64,000 nucleotides of DNA from Aeromicrobium senzhongii. Its GTDB lineage: Bacteria; Actinomycetota; Actinomycetes; Propionibacteriales; Nocardioidaceae. Made by a program: the position numbers and the translations under genes. This document shows positions 1-8,543 of this stretch, piece by piece. Within the stretch, counting starts at the first letter, position 1. Each line of letters starts with the position of its first letter. The notes beneath the pieces were generated by a model, which was not told the DNA's origin, searched no databases, and was given only the letters and a program-made list of their open reading frames with translations. The stretch is from assembly GCF_014334735.1 (NCBI RefSeq), contig NZ_CP060587.1, positions 868,001 to 932,000 on the forward strand, in the 5' to 3' direction.

Positions 1-1
1 A

Positions 2-556
2 CTCCTGATGGGTGCCGTCCTGGTCCTGACGTCGGCCGTCGCAGGTGGCTGGCTCGTCGCGACCGCGCGCGACTCGACGGACTACTGGCTGGTGCGCGCC
101 GAGGTGAAGGCCGGCGAGCCGGTCCGGGCCGACCAGCTGGCGCCGGTGTCGGGACGCGTGGAGTCGGCCGGATCCGGCACCCTGCTGCCGACCGAGTACG
201 GGGTGCCGCGAGGCGTCTGGGCGCGTGATGTCGGGGCGGGGACGCTGATGACGCGCGACGCGGTGCACCGCGGGGTCGAGCCGGGCCGCCAGCTCGCGAT
301 GGCTCTGACGGCGGGGTCGGCCCCGCCCGACCTCGAGACCGGGGACCGGGTCGACGTGTGGGCAGGTCCGGGCGAGACCGGCGACGGTGCCGCGTCGACG
401 CGCCGGGTCCTGTCCGACGTCGCGGTCGTCTCCGTGTCGGCGTCGGACGGGACGGGATCGCGCACCCTCGTCGTCGACACCGATCGCCGTGGTCCCGACG
501 CCGAGGTCGTCGAGGCGGTCGCCCGCGGCCGGCTGAGCGTGGTGCGTGTCCCGTGA
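2..556 (+). CDS. SAF-domain pilus assembly protein, CpaB-like (5' end probably outside window)
   Basis: The frame is open to the left edge, and the first ATG (position 8) falls just before the hydrophobic segment, so the true start probably lies outside the window. What is visible is one N-terminal membrane segment (about the first 18 residues) followed by an SAF-like region with the pattern 'V.AGEPVRADQL', then a second half typical of RcpC/CpaB proteins. CpaB proteins are periplasmic or envelope parts of the Flp/Tad pilus apparatus. The stop overlaps the GTG of the next gene (GTGA, 553-556), a CpaE-like ATPase, which supports the assignment. The rest of a tad locus would be expected to the left. 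Confidence 0.7.
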   Translation, partial: LLMGAVLVLTSAVAGGWLVATARDSTDYWLVRAEVKAGEPVRADQLAPVSGRVESAGSGTLLPTEYGVPRGVWARDVGAGTLMTRDAVHRGVEPGRQLAMALTAGSAPPDLETGDRVDVWAGPGETGDGAASTRRVLSDVAVVSVSASDGTGSRTLVVDTDRRGPDAEVVEAVARGRLSVVRVP

Positions 557-1662
557 CCGAACCCGTGCGGGTGGCCGTCGCCGCCTGCGGAGCCCACTGG
601 GAGGCCGCCGCGCTCGACGAGGTCGAGCACGACCCGCGCCTGGTCCTCGTGCGCCGGTGCGTCGACGTGGCCGATCTGCTCGCGACGGCCGGCACGCACC
701 GGATCGACGTCGCCCTGCTGGCCGTCGACAGTCCGGGCCTGGACGCCGCCGTGGTGGACCGCCTCGCCGAGTCCGGCGTGCGGGTCGCCTCGGTCGGGGC
801 CGACGGCACGGACCTGGGCATCGAGCACACGGCGCGACTGGGCGAGTTGGCGGCGATGGGCGCCGTGCCGGTGCAGTCGCGCGAGGCCGAGGGCGAGCCC
901 GGCCGGCTGGTCGCGGTCTGGGGCGCGACCGGCGCTCCGGGTCGCAGCACGCTGGCGGTCTCGCTCGCGGCCGCGGCCGCGGCGAGCGGCCATCACACGG
1001 CCCTGGTCGATGCGGACGTGTACGGCGGCTCTCTCAGCCAGCTGCTGGGCGTCCTCGACGAGGTCAGCGGGATCATGGCGGCCTGCCGCGACGTCAACCG
1101 TGGCCGGCCCGAGGCCGCCACGTCCCACCTGCTGAGCGTGGGCCCGCACTGGGACCTGCTGACCGGTCTGCCCCGCTCCGACATGTGGCACCACCTGCGA
1201 CCCGAGGCCCTCGAACGCGTGCTGCGTGCGCTCTGCCGCGACCACGAGCTCGTCGTGGTCGACTGCGGCTTCGGGGTGGAGGCCGGGTTCGGCCAGCAGC
1301 CGTCCCGCGACCAGGTGACCCGGCGCGTCCTCGACCTGGCCGACGAGGTGATGGTGGTCGGCCGGGTCGACCCGATCGGCCTGGCCCGGCTCGTGCGCGC
1401 CCTCGACGACGCCGAGCCGTGGACGCGGCCGCCCCGGCTCGTGCTCAACGGATTCCGCGGTGCGCTGGGCTGGACCGAGCGCGAGGTCGCGCAGACGGTC
1501 CGTGAGCTGACGGGCCAGACGCCGTGGGCGTTCCTGCCCCAGGACGGCCCGGGCCACGACCTGGCGCTCATGACCGGCCGCCCCCTCCGCGAGGTGTCTC
1601 CGGGCTCGGGATACGTGTCCCGGGTCGAGCGGCTGGCCGCGGATCTGGTGGCCGTCCGGTGA
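553..1662 (+). CDS. CpaE/MinD-like ATPase of a Tad pilus locus, atypical P-loop
   Basis: A 369-residue protein with an N-terminal receiver-like region (about 1-115) and a ParA/MinD-type NTPase domain (about 120-365). The deviant Walker A reads GATGAPGRST (about residue 124), where Arg replaces the usual Lys and the signature 'KGG' Lys is absent. Switch-region motifs follow as LVDADVYGG and VVVDCGFG. CpaE proteins localise or energise pilus assembly at the membrane. The GTG start at 553 overlaps the upstream CpaB-like stop, so the pair is translationally coupled. The GxxGAPGR form recurs in actinobacterial CpaE-like proteins as I know them, so it is probably a lineage feature rather than decay. 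Confidence 0.78.
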   Translation: MTEPVRVAVAACGAHWEAAALDEVEHDPRLVLVRRCVDVADLLATAGTHRIDVALLAVDSPGLDAAVVDRLAESGVRVASVGADGTDLGIEHTARLGELAAMGAVPVQSREAEGEPGRLVAVWGATGAPGRSTLAVSLAAAAAASGHHTALVDADVYGGSLSQLLGVLDEVSGIMAACRDVNRGRPEAATSHLLSVGPHWDLLTGLPRSDMWHHLRPEALERVLRALCRDHELVVVDCGFGVEAGFGQQPSRDQVTRRVLDLADEVMVVGRVDPIGLARLVRALDDAEPWTRPPRLVLNGFRGALGWTEREVAQTVRELTGQTPWAFLPQDGPGHDLALMTGRPLREVSPGSGYVSRVERLAADLVAVR

Positions 1663-1747
1663 CCGTTTCGATACCGTTCCCGAGCCCTTCGCGGGTGGTA
1701 AGTTGCTGGGCTACGCGAGCACCGAGGCGAGGACATCAGGAGACGGC

Positions 1748-3154
1748 ATGCAACGACTGAGCCCGCTCGATGCGATGTTCCTGCACCAGGACCATCCCGA
1801 GGCGCCGCGCCAGGTCGCCTCCCTGGCGATCATCACGCCCGGTGAGCGTCCCCTCGACTACGACCGGCTCATCCAGGTCATCAACGAGCGCATCGACCTG
1901 GTCCCGCGCTACCGCCAGGTGCCGCGCCGCGTGCCCGGCGGGATCGGGATGCCGGTGTGGGTGGACGACGAGCACTTCGACCTGTCCCTGCACGTGCGGC
2001 GCTCGGCGTTGCCGCGACCCGGAGGACGCGACGCCCTGCACGAGCTCGTGGGCCGACTCATCGCCCGACGGCTCGACCACGAGCGTCCGTTGTGGGAGCT
2101 CTACCTGATCGAGGGCCTCCAGGGCGGCGAGCTGGCCCTGCTGTTCAAGTCGCACCAGGCGCTCGTCGACGGCTCCCACACCGTCGACCTGGCCCAGGTG
2201 CTGCTCGAGGAGACCCAGCGCGATCGCACGATCCCGCACGAGGAGTGGACCCCGCGGTCCGCGCCCGGCGCGATCGAGCTGGTCGCCGGCTCCGTGCGGT
2301 CCCAGCTCAACCGCCCGTCCGAGGTGCTGTGGAGCGGCGAGTACCAGTGGTCCCGGCTCACGTCGAAGCTGCCGGTGCTGGGCCCGGACTCGGCCACCCA
2401 CGGGCCGCTCGTCTCGTCGCTGTCGCGGCACCGCCGGTTCACGACCGTCAGCGCGCCGCTGAGCGACTTCCGGCGCGTGCGCGACGAGCACGGCGGCACG
2501 GTCAACGACGTGATCCTGGCGGCGATCGCCGGCGGCCTGCGGGGCTGGATGCTCACCCGGGCCGAGCCGGTCACCGCCAAGACCGGATTCCGCGCGATGG
2601 TGCCGATGTCGGTCACCCGCGACGGGCCGGCCGGTGACGGGCTCCCGACCTCGCTGGGCCCGCGCGTGCGCGGACTCATGCTCACGCTCCCGGTGGGGGA
2701 GTCCAACGCGGTCGTGCGCCTGCACCAGGTGTCCTACGCGCTGAAGGGCCACCGCGAGATGGGGTCGGCCGTGGCCGCGAACAAGATGGCCAGCCTCCCG
2801 GGCTTCGCCACCTCCACCTTCCACGCCGTGGGCGCCCGCGTCGCCGCCGACGAGTCGCACCGCCCGTACCACCTGGTGATCACCAACGTCCCCGGTCCGC
2901 AGGACCCCGTGTACATGGCCGGACAGCAGCTCCAGGAGATCTATCCCGCGATCCCGTTGACGGGCCACCGCACGATCTCGGTGGGCGTGACGTCCTACGA
3001 CGGCCACGTCTACTTCGGGGTGGTCACCGATCGCGAGGCGGTGCCGGACGCCGACGTCCTGGGGCAGTGCATCCTGGAGGCGTTGGAAGAGCTGACCGAG
3101 ACGATCGGTCCCCGTCGAACCCGCGCCCCGCGCGGAAGGAAGAGGCCCACATGA
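1748..3154 (+). CDS. Wax ester synthase / diacylglycerol O-acyltransferase family protein
   Basis: A 468-residue WS/DGAT protein (N-terminal domain beginning RLSPLDAMFL, C-terminal domain with ITNVPGP near residue 380). This family makes triacylglycerol or wax esters from acyl-CoA. The active-site motif, normally HHxxxDG, reads SHQALVDG (S135-G142). The second, catalytic His136 and the Asp-Gly are kept, but the first His is Ser. The ATG at 1748 is chosen because AGGAG sits about six bases upstream; a start at 1703 would place that site inside the gene. The stop overlaps the next ATG (ATGA, 3151-3154). Substrate is not predictable. Confidence 0.88.
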   Translation: MQRLSPLDAMFLHQDHPEAPRQVASLAIITPGERPLDYDRLIQVINERIDLVPRYRQVPRRVPGGIGMPVWVDDEHFDLSLHVRRSALPRPGGRDALHELVGRLIARRLDHERPLWELYLIEGLQGGELALLFKSHQALVDGSHTVDLAQVLLEETQRDRTIPHEEWTPRSAPGAIELVAGSVRSQLNRPSEVLWSGEYQWSRLTSKLPVLGPDSATHGPLVSSLSRHRRFTTVSAPLSDFRRVRDEHGGTVNDVILAAIAGGLRGWMLTRAEPVTAKTGFRAMVPMSVTRDGPAGDGLPTSLGPRVRGLMLTLPVGESNAVVRLHQVSYALKGHREMGSAVAANKMASLPGFATSTFHAVGARVAADESHRPYHLVITNVPGPQDPVYMAGQQLQEIYPAIPLTGHRTISVGVTSYDGHVYFGVVTDREAVPDADVLGQCILEALEELTETIGPRRTRAPRGRKRPT

Positions 3155-3453
3155 GCGACGTCCGGGTCTACGGTGCGGCGGACGTGCAGGCACTGCGCGC
3201 GCTGGCCGACGACCAGCCCGTCACCCTCGACTACGTCATCGCCGCCTCGGCGGACGAGGAGGACGAGTACGACGCGCTGATGACGGCAGCCGAGGACGGT
3301 CCCGTCGTGGTGTGTGCGCTCGTCGAGGCCGACGGCGCGCCGGTGCGCCTCGAGGACCTCCAGTCCCTGCACGTCGATGCCGACGGCAGTGGCGACCTGG
3401 CCTGGTACGCGCCGCAGGAGCTCGACGACGTCATCGAGCTCCTGGGCGCGTGA
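3151..3453 (+). CDS. Small acidic conserved hypothetical protein
   Basis: A 100-residue protein rich in Asp/Glu with no signal peptide or membrane segment. It begins MSDVRVYG and carries an EEDEYDAL stretch near residue 36. It loosely resembles short actinobacterial DUF6912-type proteins, but I cannot confirm this. The ATG overlaps the stop of the acyltransferase gene (ATGA), so it is probably co-expressed. It converges with the DUF2505 gene, with only three bases between them. No function is assigned. Confidence 0.75.
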   Translation: MSDVRVYGAADVQALRALADDQPVTLDYVIAASADEEDEYDALMTAAEDGPVVVCALVEADGAPVRLEDLQSLHVDADGSGDLAWYAPQELDDVIELLGA

Positions 3454-3456
3454 GGC

Positions 3457-3939
3457 TCAGAGGCGGGTCGCGCCGAACTCGACCTCGTCCTTGAGCGACG
3501 CCGAGATCGCCTTGGCGACCTCCGGCTCGATCCGGCGGCCGATCAGGGGGATCGAGACCTTCACGTCGCCGTCGACCGACATCGTGGTGGTGGCGCCGTG
3601 GGCCGCGATCGTGGAGGTTCCCTGCATACGCGCGGGCTGACCGTGGATGTCGACCGACACCTCGGCGGTGCGCGACCCCGCCGCGTCGGCCGGGCCCCAC
3701 TTCTCGACCTGGGTGACCGTCACGGCGTCGCCGGTGAGCTTCTTGATGAAGTCGGGCATGTCCGACTCCATGGTGCGGACGATCGTGACGGTCGTGGTGT
3801 CACCCTGCGGCTCGACGGTCACGGTGTAGTCGCGCGCTCCCTGGCGCTCGCAGGACTGCTCGCGGAAGGTCTGGTCGCTGATCAGGGCGAAGACCTGCTC
3901 GGGGTCGGCCGGGTACTCGAACCGCTCGGTGAACTTCAC
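3457..3939 (-). CDS. DUF2505 (SRPBCC-like) protein
   Basis: A 160-residue protein starting MKFTERFEYPADPEQVFAL, typical of DUF2505, an actinobacterial family with the START/SRPBCC helix-grip fold (about residues 1-155). No catalytic residues are known for this family; lipid or hydrophobic ligand binding is inferred from the fold. The ATG overlaps the stop of the upstream PspA gene by four bases (3936-3939), so the two are translationally coupled. This points to an envelope-related role. Confidence 0.85.
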   Translation of the reverse strand: MKFTERFEYPADPEQVFALISDQTFREQSCERQGARDYTVTVEPQGDTTTVTIVRTMESDMPDFIKKLTGDAVTVTQVEKWGPADAAGSRTAEVSVDIHGQPARMQGTSTIAAHGATTTMSVDGDVKVSIPLIGRRIEPEVAKAISASLKDEVEFGATRL

Positions 3940-4682
3940 GCGTCGTCCTCACTGGTGGTGGAACCGGCGCCGAGCCCCTTGAGCTCAGCCAGCCGGGCTT
4001 CGATCTCGAGCTGGCCGGCGTCGGCCTCCAGCTCGGCGAACTGGGAGTCCAGGCTCGTCGAGGCGAGCTCCTGCTGCCCCTGGACCTGGGCCTCGATGCG
4101 GCGGACCCGCTCCTCGTAGCGGCTGAGCTCGCTCGTGGGATCGAGGATGTCGAGGGACTTGATGGCACCGGTGACCTGGGCCTGGGCCTCGGCCGTGCGG
4201 TGGCGCGCCACGAGCTGGTCGCGCTTGGCGTTCAGCTCGGTCAGCTTGCCGCGCATGGCGACCAGCCCGGTCTTGAGCTGCTCGACGACCTCACCCTGCT
4301 GGGCGATCATCGGAGCGGCGGCGCGGGCCTCGTTCTCGGCGGAGATCTGCTTGCCCAACGCGACCTTGGCGAGCTGGTCGAAGCGGTCGGCCTCGCCCGC
4401 GTGTCCGCTGGCGCGCAGCTGGTCGGCCTTGTTGGAGGCGGCGATCGCCTTGGCGCCCCACTCCTTCGCGGCGGCGACGTCCTCGGCGTGGTCGGCCTCG
4501 GCCAGCCGCAGGTTGCCGATCGTCTGGGCCACGGCCTTCTCGGCCTCGGCGATGGAGTTGGTGTAGTCGCGGACCATCTGGTCGAGCATCTTCTGCGGAT
4601 CCTCAGCCTTGTCCAGGAGGGCGTTGATGTTCGCCTTCGTCAGCTGGGAGATGCGCCCGAGGATGGACTGTTTCTGTGCCAT
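3936..4682 (-). CDS. PspA/IM30 family envelope-stress protein
   Basis: A 248-residue, almost entirely alpha-helical coiled-coil protein. It starts MAQKQSILGRISQLTKANINAL and carries the PspA/IM30 features of an N-terminal amphipathic helix, the phrase 'DPQKMLDQMVRDY', and long Ala/Glu/Gln heptads. Family members coat and protect the inner membrane under stress. ATG 4682 is preferred over an upstream in-frame start at 4718 because family proteins begin here and a CATGAT hexamer lies six bases upstream (leaderless type). It is the first gene of a two-gene unit with the DUF2505 gene and is divergent from a secreted CHAP protein across a palindrome-rich gap. Confidence 0.9.
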   Translation of the reverse strand: MAQKQSILGRISQLTKANINALLDKAEDPQKMLDQMVRDYTNSIAEAEKAVAQTIGNLRLAEADHAEDVAAAKEWGAKAIAASNKADQLRASGHAGEADRFDQLAKVALGKQISAENEARAAAPMIAQQGEVVEQLKTGLVAMRGKLTELNAKRDQLVARHRTAEAQAQVTGAIKSLDILDPTSELSRYEERVRRIEAQVQGQQELASTSLDSQFAELEADAGQLEIEARLAELKGLGAGSTTSEDDA

Positions 4683-4732
4683 GCGTCGATCATGGTGCAC
4701 CGTCCAAACCAGCCGCAACCTCGAGGCCCCGG

Positions 4733-4750
4733 AATGACACGGGTGTCATT
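4733..4750. promoter_or_regulatory. 18-bp perfect palindrome between pspA-like and CHAP genes
   Basis: AATGACAC-GG-GTGTCATT, arms of eight bases with no mismatch. It lies about 50 bases upstream of the PspA-like start and 70 bases upstream of the CHAP gene, in AT-richer sequence than its surroundings. It is a plausible transcription-factor operator; the factor is unknown. Confidence 0.55.
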
Positions 4751-4760
4751 AACACGACCA

Positions 4761-4784
4761 AACCTTAAAGGTCGGCTTTAGGTT
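4761..4784. promoter_or_regulatory. Second inverted repeat abutting the CHAP-gene -35
   Basis: AACCTTAAAG - GTCGG - CTTTAGGTT: nine paired bases with one extra T in the left arm. The right arm overlaps the first two bases of the proposed -35 (TTCACA, 4783-4788) of the CHAP gene. It could be a second operator or a cruciform. Confidence 0.45.
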
Positions 4785-4811
4785 CACATCGGCGTGTCGG
4801 TGCCATAGGCT
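4783..4811 (+). promoter_or_regulatory. Promoter of the CHAP-domain gene
   Basis: TTCACA (4783-4788), 17-base spacer, TAGGCT (4806-4811), then seven bases to ATG 4819. No Shine-Dalgarno sequence fits between, so the transcript is probably leaderless. Confidence 0.55.
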
Positions 4812-4818
4812 GTCGATC

Positions 4819-6570
4819 ATGCGTCGACTGGGACTCGTGGGACTGGTGTGCCTTTTCGTGATGGCCGGACTCACCGCCACGGCGTCCTCGGCGCAGGCGT
4901 TCGCGCTCATCTGCAGTGCCAAGACGAAGGCCCAGGTCGCCGCGTGCGACACGTCGGGCTACGCGGAGGTCATGCACCAGATGCACTGGCGGATGTACGC
5001 CGGGCACAACTGCACGAACTACGCCGCGTACCGGATGAAGCGCAACGGGGTTCCCGAGCCGAAGATCCTCATGGGCAACGCGCGCGACTGGCACACGAAC
5101 GCCAAGAAGCTCGGATACGTCGTCGACAACCGACCCGCCGTCGGTGCGATCGCGCAGTGGTCGAAGGCCGCCAGCCACGTCGCCTACGTCGAGGAGGTCG
5201 GCCCGAAGCACCTGATCCTGTCCGAGGACAGCTACACCTCGAAGGTCTACCGCCGGTACAAGGTGTCCACCGGCGACTCCTGGTACCCCGAGCGCTTCAT
5301 CCACTTCAAGGACCTGGGCGCGCCGGCCGCGCCGGTGCCGACGCCGTCACCCGCCCCCGCGCCCACCCCGGCCCCGGCAGCGCCGGTGAAGCCGAGCGTC
5401 GCCGTGTCGGGTCCGGCGAAGGTCAGCACCCGGGTCGCTCCCAAGATCACCGTCAAGGTGTCCGCGGCCCGGGCCGCTCCGGTGGGCAAGGTGCGCATCC
5501 GTCGCGGTGGGGTCACCGTCAAGACCATCAACCTGACCGCGGCGTCGAAGGGTACCGCCACCGTCGCGATCCCGAGGATGAAGCGCGGCAAGCAGTGGAT
5601 CTCGGCGGTCTACGCGGGCAACGCCCAGGTGGGCAAGGGCACGAGCCGCACCATCAAGGTCGTCGTGACCAAGCCGCCCAAGGTCGTCTCGGCGAAGACG
5701 AGCATCGCCCTGCCGAAGGCGCCCCACCTGGCGGGGACGCGGCCCGTGGCCACGGTCACCGTGAAGCCCACGGACGGGCGGGTCGTGACGAACAAGGTCT
5801 CGGTCTACGTCGACGGCAAGCGGATCGCCGCCCCCGCCCTGACCAAGGCCAAGCGCGGCAAGGTCTCGGTCCGCCTGCCCGCGCTGACGGCGGGCAAGCA
5901 CACGATCCGGGCCACGTACTGGGGCTCCAAGACGGTGCGCCGGTCCCACGCCAAGGCCCAGGCCTTCCACGTGGTCGAGCCCACCACCGTCCAGGGGACG
6001 CTCGACCGGACCTCGGTCGGCCCGGCCGAGTCCGCGCACGTGACGGCCACCGTGGCGACGGCACGGAAGGTGGCACCCACCTCCGGTGAGGTCTGGGTGC
6101 TCGCCGACGGGGCGAAGGTCGCCGCCGCGACGCTGGGCCCGGCGGCTCGCGGGTCGGTGCGGATCGCCCTGCCCGCGCTCGACCCGGGCACCCGCCGGAT
6201 CGCGGTGCAGTACCGCGGTGCGACGTTCCAGACCGCGTCACTGAGCGCCGAGGTGCCCCTCGTGGTCCGCGACCGGTCGGTCACGACGACCGCCCTGTCG
6301 GCGACCTCGGTGAAGGCGACCGCCTCCGCGAAGGTGACCGTGACGGTCCAGTCGGGCCGGGGCGCCGCGGTGACGGCGGGGACGATCACCGTCAAGGCCG
6401 GGGCCAAGACGATCGCCACGGCGAACCTGACGGTGGCATCGAAGGGCAAGGTCGTCGTGACGCTGCCCAGGCTCGCGGCCGGCAAGCACGCGATCACGGC
6501 GTCGTTCTCGGGGACCGGCCTGGTCGATCCGTCGGCGGCCGCCGCGCGCACCCTGACCGTCACGAAGTAG
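4819..6570 (+). CDS. Secreted CHAP-domain protein with Ig-like repeats
   Basis: A 583-residue protein with a signal peptide (about 1-29, MRRLGLVGLVCLFVMAG then ASSAQAFA). A CHAP amidase/peptidase domain follows (about 55-165) with candidate catalytic Cys65 (HNCTNYAAY) and His120 (SHVAYVEE). A Pro/Ala linker (about 170-190) leads to four roughly 95-residue beta-rich repeats that look like bacterial Ig-like domain 3, with recurring motifs such as 'SKGTATVAIP', 'KRGKVSVRLP', 'ARGSVRIALP' and 'SKGKVVVTLP'. It probably cleaves peptidoglycan or acts at the cell surface. It is divergent from the PspA-like gene. Confidence 0.88.
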   Translation: MRRLGLVGLVCLFVMAGLTATASSAQAFALICSAKTKAQVAACDTSGYAEVMHQMHWRMYAGHNCTNYAAYRMKRNGVPEPKILMGNARDWHTNAKKLGYVVDNRPAVGAIAQWSKAASHVAYVEEVGPKHLILSEDSYTSKVYRRYKVSTGDSWYPERFIHFKDLGAPAAPVPTPSPAPAPTPAPAAPVKPSVAVSGPAKVSTRVAPKITVKVSAARAAPVGKVRIRRGGVTVKTINLTAASKGTATVAIPRMKRGKQWISAVYAGNAQVGKGTSRTIKVVVTKPPKVVSAKTSIALPKAPHLAGTRPVATVTVKPTDGRVVTNKVSVYVDGKRIAAPALTKAKRGKVSVRLPALTAGKHTIRATYWGSKTVRRSHAKAQAFHVVEPTTVQGTLDRTSVGPAESAHVTATVATARKVAPTSGEVWVLADGAKVAAATLGPAARGSVRIALPALDPGTRRIAVQYRGATFQTASLSAEVPLVVRDRSVTTTALSATSVKATASAKVTVTVQSGRGAAVTAGTITVKAGAKTIATANLTVASKGKVVVTLPRLAAGKHAITASFSGTGLVDPSAAAARTLTVTK

Positions 6571-6598
6571 AGCGGTCGGGCGGCCCTGACGGGCCACG

Positions 6599-6604
6599 TA
6601 CGCT
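6599..6604 (+). promoter_or_regulatory. -10 element of the radical SAM gene (leaderless type)
   Basis: TACGCT followed by six bases and ATG 6611. No ribosome-binding site is present. Confidence 0.45.
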
Positions 6605-6610
6605 GGTGTC

Positions 6611-8542
6611 ATGCCTGTCGACTCCGTCTATCCCCGACTCGAGCCGCTGCTCTCGGGGGTCTCCAAGCCGATCCAGTACATCGGCGGTGAGCTGAACTCC
6701 ACCGTCAAGGACTGGGACGAGGCCGACGTCCGTTGGGCGCTGATGTACCCCGACGCCTACGAGGTCGGCCTGCCCAACCAGGGTGTCCAGATCCTCTACG
6801 AGGTCCTCAACGAGCGTGAGGGGATCCTCGCCGAGCGCACGTACGCCGTCATGCCCGACATGGAGGCGGTCATGCGCGAGCACCGCATCCCGCAGTTCAC
6901 CGTCGACGCGCACCGGCCCGTGGCGGAGTTCGACCTCTTCGGGATCAGCTTCTCGACCGAGCTGGGCTACACGAACCTGCTGACGGCGCTCGACCTCGCG
7001 GTCATCCCGCTGCTGGCGGTCAACCGCGACGACACGCACCCGATCGTCATCGCCGGCGGTCACAGCGCCTTCAACCCCGAGCCGATCGCCGACTTCGTCG
7101 ACGCCGCCGTCATGGGCGACGGCGAGGAGGTCGTGCTGGCGATCAGCGAGGTCGTGCGCGAGTGGAAGGCCGAGGGTCGTCCCGGCGGTCGCGACGAGGT
7201 GCTGGCGCGCCTGGCGGCGTCCGGCGGCGTCTACGTGCCGAAGTTCTACGACGTCACGTACCGGCCCGACGGGCAGATCGCGGCCATCACGCCGAACCGC
7301 CCGGGCGTGCCCGCACGGATCGCCAAGCACACCCTGATGGACCTCGACAGCTGGCCGTACCCGAAGAAGCCCCTCGTGCCGCTGGCCGAGACGGTCCACG
7401 AGCGGTTCAGCGTCGAGATCTTCCGCGGGTGCACCCGCGGCTGCCGGTTCTGCCAGGCCGGCATGATCACCCGCCCGGTGCGCGAGCGCTCCATCCAGAC
7501 GATCGGGCAGATGGTCGACAACGGCCTGAAGCAGTCCGGCTTCGAGGAGGTCGGCCTGCTGAGCCTGTCCAGCGCCGACCACTCCGAGATCGGCGAGGTC
7601 GCCAAGCAGCTCGGCGACCGGTACGAGGGCACCAACACGTCGCTCTCGCTGCCGTCGACCCGCGTCGACGCCTTCAACATCACGCTGGCCAACGAGTTCA
7701 GCCGCAACGGGCGACGCTCGGGCCTGACCTTCGCCCCCGAGGGCGGCAGTGACCGGATGCGCAAGGTCATCAACAAGATGGTCAGCGAGGACGACCTGAT
7801 CCGCACCGTCGCAGCGGCGTTCTCGCACGGCTGGCGTCAGGTGAAGCTCTACTTCATGTGTGGTCTGCCCACCGAGACCGACGAGGACGTCCTGCAGATC
7901 GGCGAGCTGGCCAAGCGCGTCATCGACACGGGCCGTGAGGTCTCGGGTCGTCGCGACATCCGCTGCACCGTCTCGATCGGCGGCTTCGTCCCGAAGCCGC
8001 ACACGCCCTTCCAGTGGGCGTCCCAGCTCGATCACGAGACGACCGACGACCGGCTGCGCAAGCTGCGGGCCTCGGTCCAGTCCGACAAGCGCTACGGCAA
8101 GGCCATCGGCTTCCGCTACCACGACGGCAAGCCCGGAACCATCGAAGGACTGCTGTCACGCGGTGACCGTCGCGTGGGCGGCGTCATCGAGGCCGTGTGG
8201 CGCGACGGCGGCCGGTTCGACGGCTGGAGCGAGCACTTCAGCTACGACCGGTGGGCCGAGAAGTCGGCCGAGGTGCTGTCGCCGCTGGGCGTCGACCTCG
8301 ACTGGTACACGACCCGCGAGCGCGACCACGACGAGGTCCTGCCGTGGGACCACATGGACTCGGGCCTGGACCGCGAGTGGCTCTGGGAGGACTGGCAGGA
8401 CGCGATCGACCCCGACGGCGCCGCCGAGGTCGAGGACTGCCGCTGGACCCCCTGCTACGACTGCGGCGTGTGCCCGGAGTTGAACCTCGACATCGAGATC
8501 GGCCCCACGGGCAAGAAGCTGCTGCCCCTCTCGGTGGTCTGA
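6611..8542 (+). CDS. B12-binding-type radical SAM protein, TIGR03960 family
   Basis: A 643-residue protein. The N-terminal region (about 1-250) contains the YPDAYEVGLPNQGVQ stretch of this family. The radical SAM core (about 255-500) has the CxxxCxxC cluster Cys274-Cys278-Cys281 (CTRGCRFC) and a conserved 'LYFMCGLPTETDEDV' strand. A Cys-rich tail follows (CRWTPCYDCGVC, about 617). In many actinobacteria and clostridia this protein is encoded beside DUF2344 and RNase E/G, as here, where DUF2344 is two genes downstream. The reaction is not established; a role in RNA or translation-factor modification is often inferred from the neighbourhood. Confidence 0.9.
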   Translation: MPVDSVYPRLEPLLSGVSKPIQYIGGELNSTVKDWDEADVRWALMYPDAYEVGLPNQGVQILYEVLNEREGILAERTYAVMPDMEAVMREHRIPQFTVDAHRPVAEFDLFGISFSTELGYTNLLTALDLAVIPLLAVNRDDTHPIVIAGGHSAFNPEPIADFVDAAVMGDGEEVVLAISEVVREWKAEGRPGGRDEVLARLAASGGVYVPKFYDVTYRPDGQIAAITPNRPGVPARIAKHTLMDLDSWPYPKKPLVPLAETVHERFSVEIFRGCTRGCRFCQAGMITRPVRERSIQTIGQMVDNGLKQSGFEEVGLLSLSSADHSEIGEVAKQLGDRYEGTNTSLSLPSTRVDAFNITLANEFSRNGRRSGLTFAPEGGSDRMRKVINKMVSEDDLIRTVAAAFSHGWRQVKLYFMCGLPTETDEDVLQIGELAKRVIDTGREVSGRRDIRCTVSIGGFVPKPHTPFQWASQLDHETTDDRLRKLRASVQSDKRYGKAIGFRYHDGKPGTIEGLLSRGDRRVGGVIEAVWRDGGRFDGWSEHFSYDRWAEKSAEVLSPLGVDLDWYTTRERDHDEVLPWDHMDSGLDREWLWEDWQDAIDPDGAAEVEDCRWTPCYDCGVCPELNLDIEIGPTGKKLLPLSVV

Positions 8543-8543
8543 G

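Noticed and set aside
82-1557. A minus-strand frame of 491 codons opposite the CpaB/CpaE-like genes.
   Set aside because: His/Arg/Asp-rich shadow translation without family features.
5300-6570. The Ig-like region of the CHAP protein as a DNA repeat array.
   Set aside because: The repeats are visible only as a loose protein pattern; nucleotide identity between units is low.
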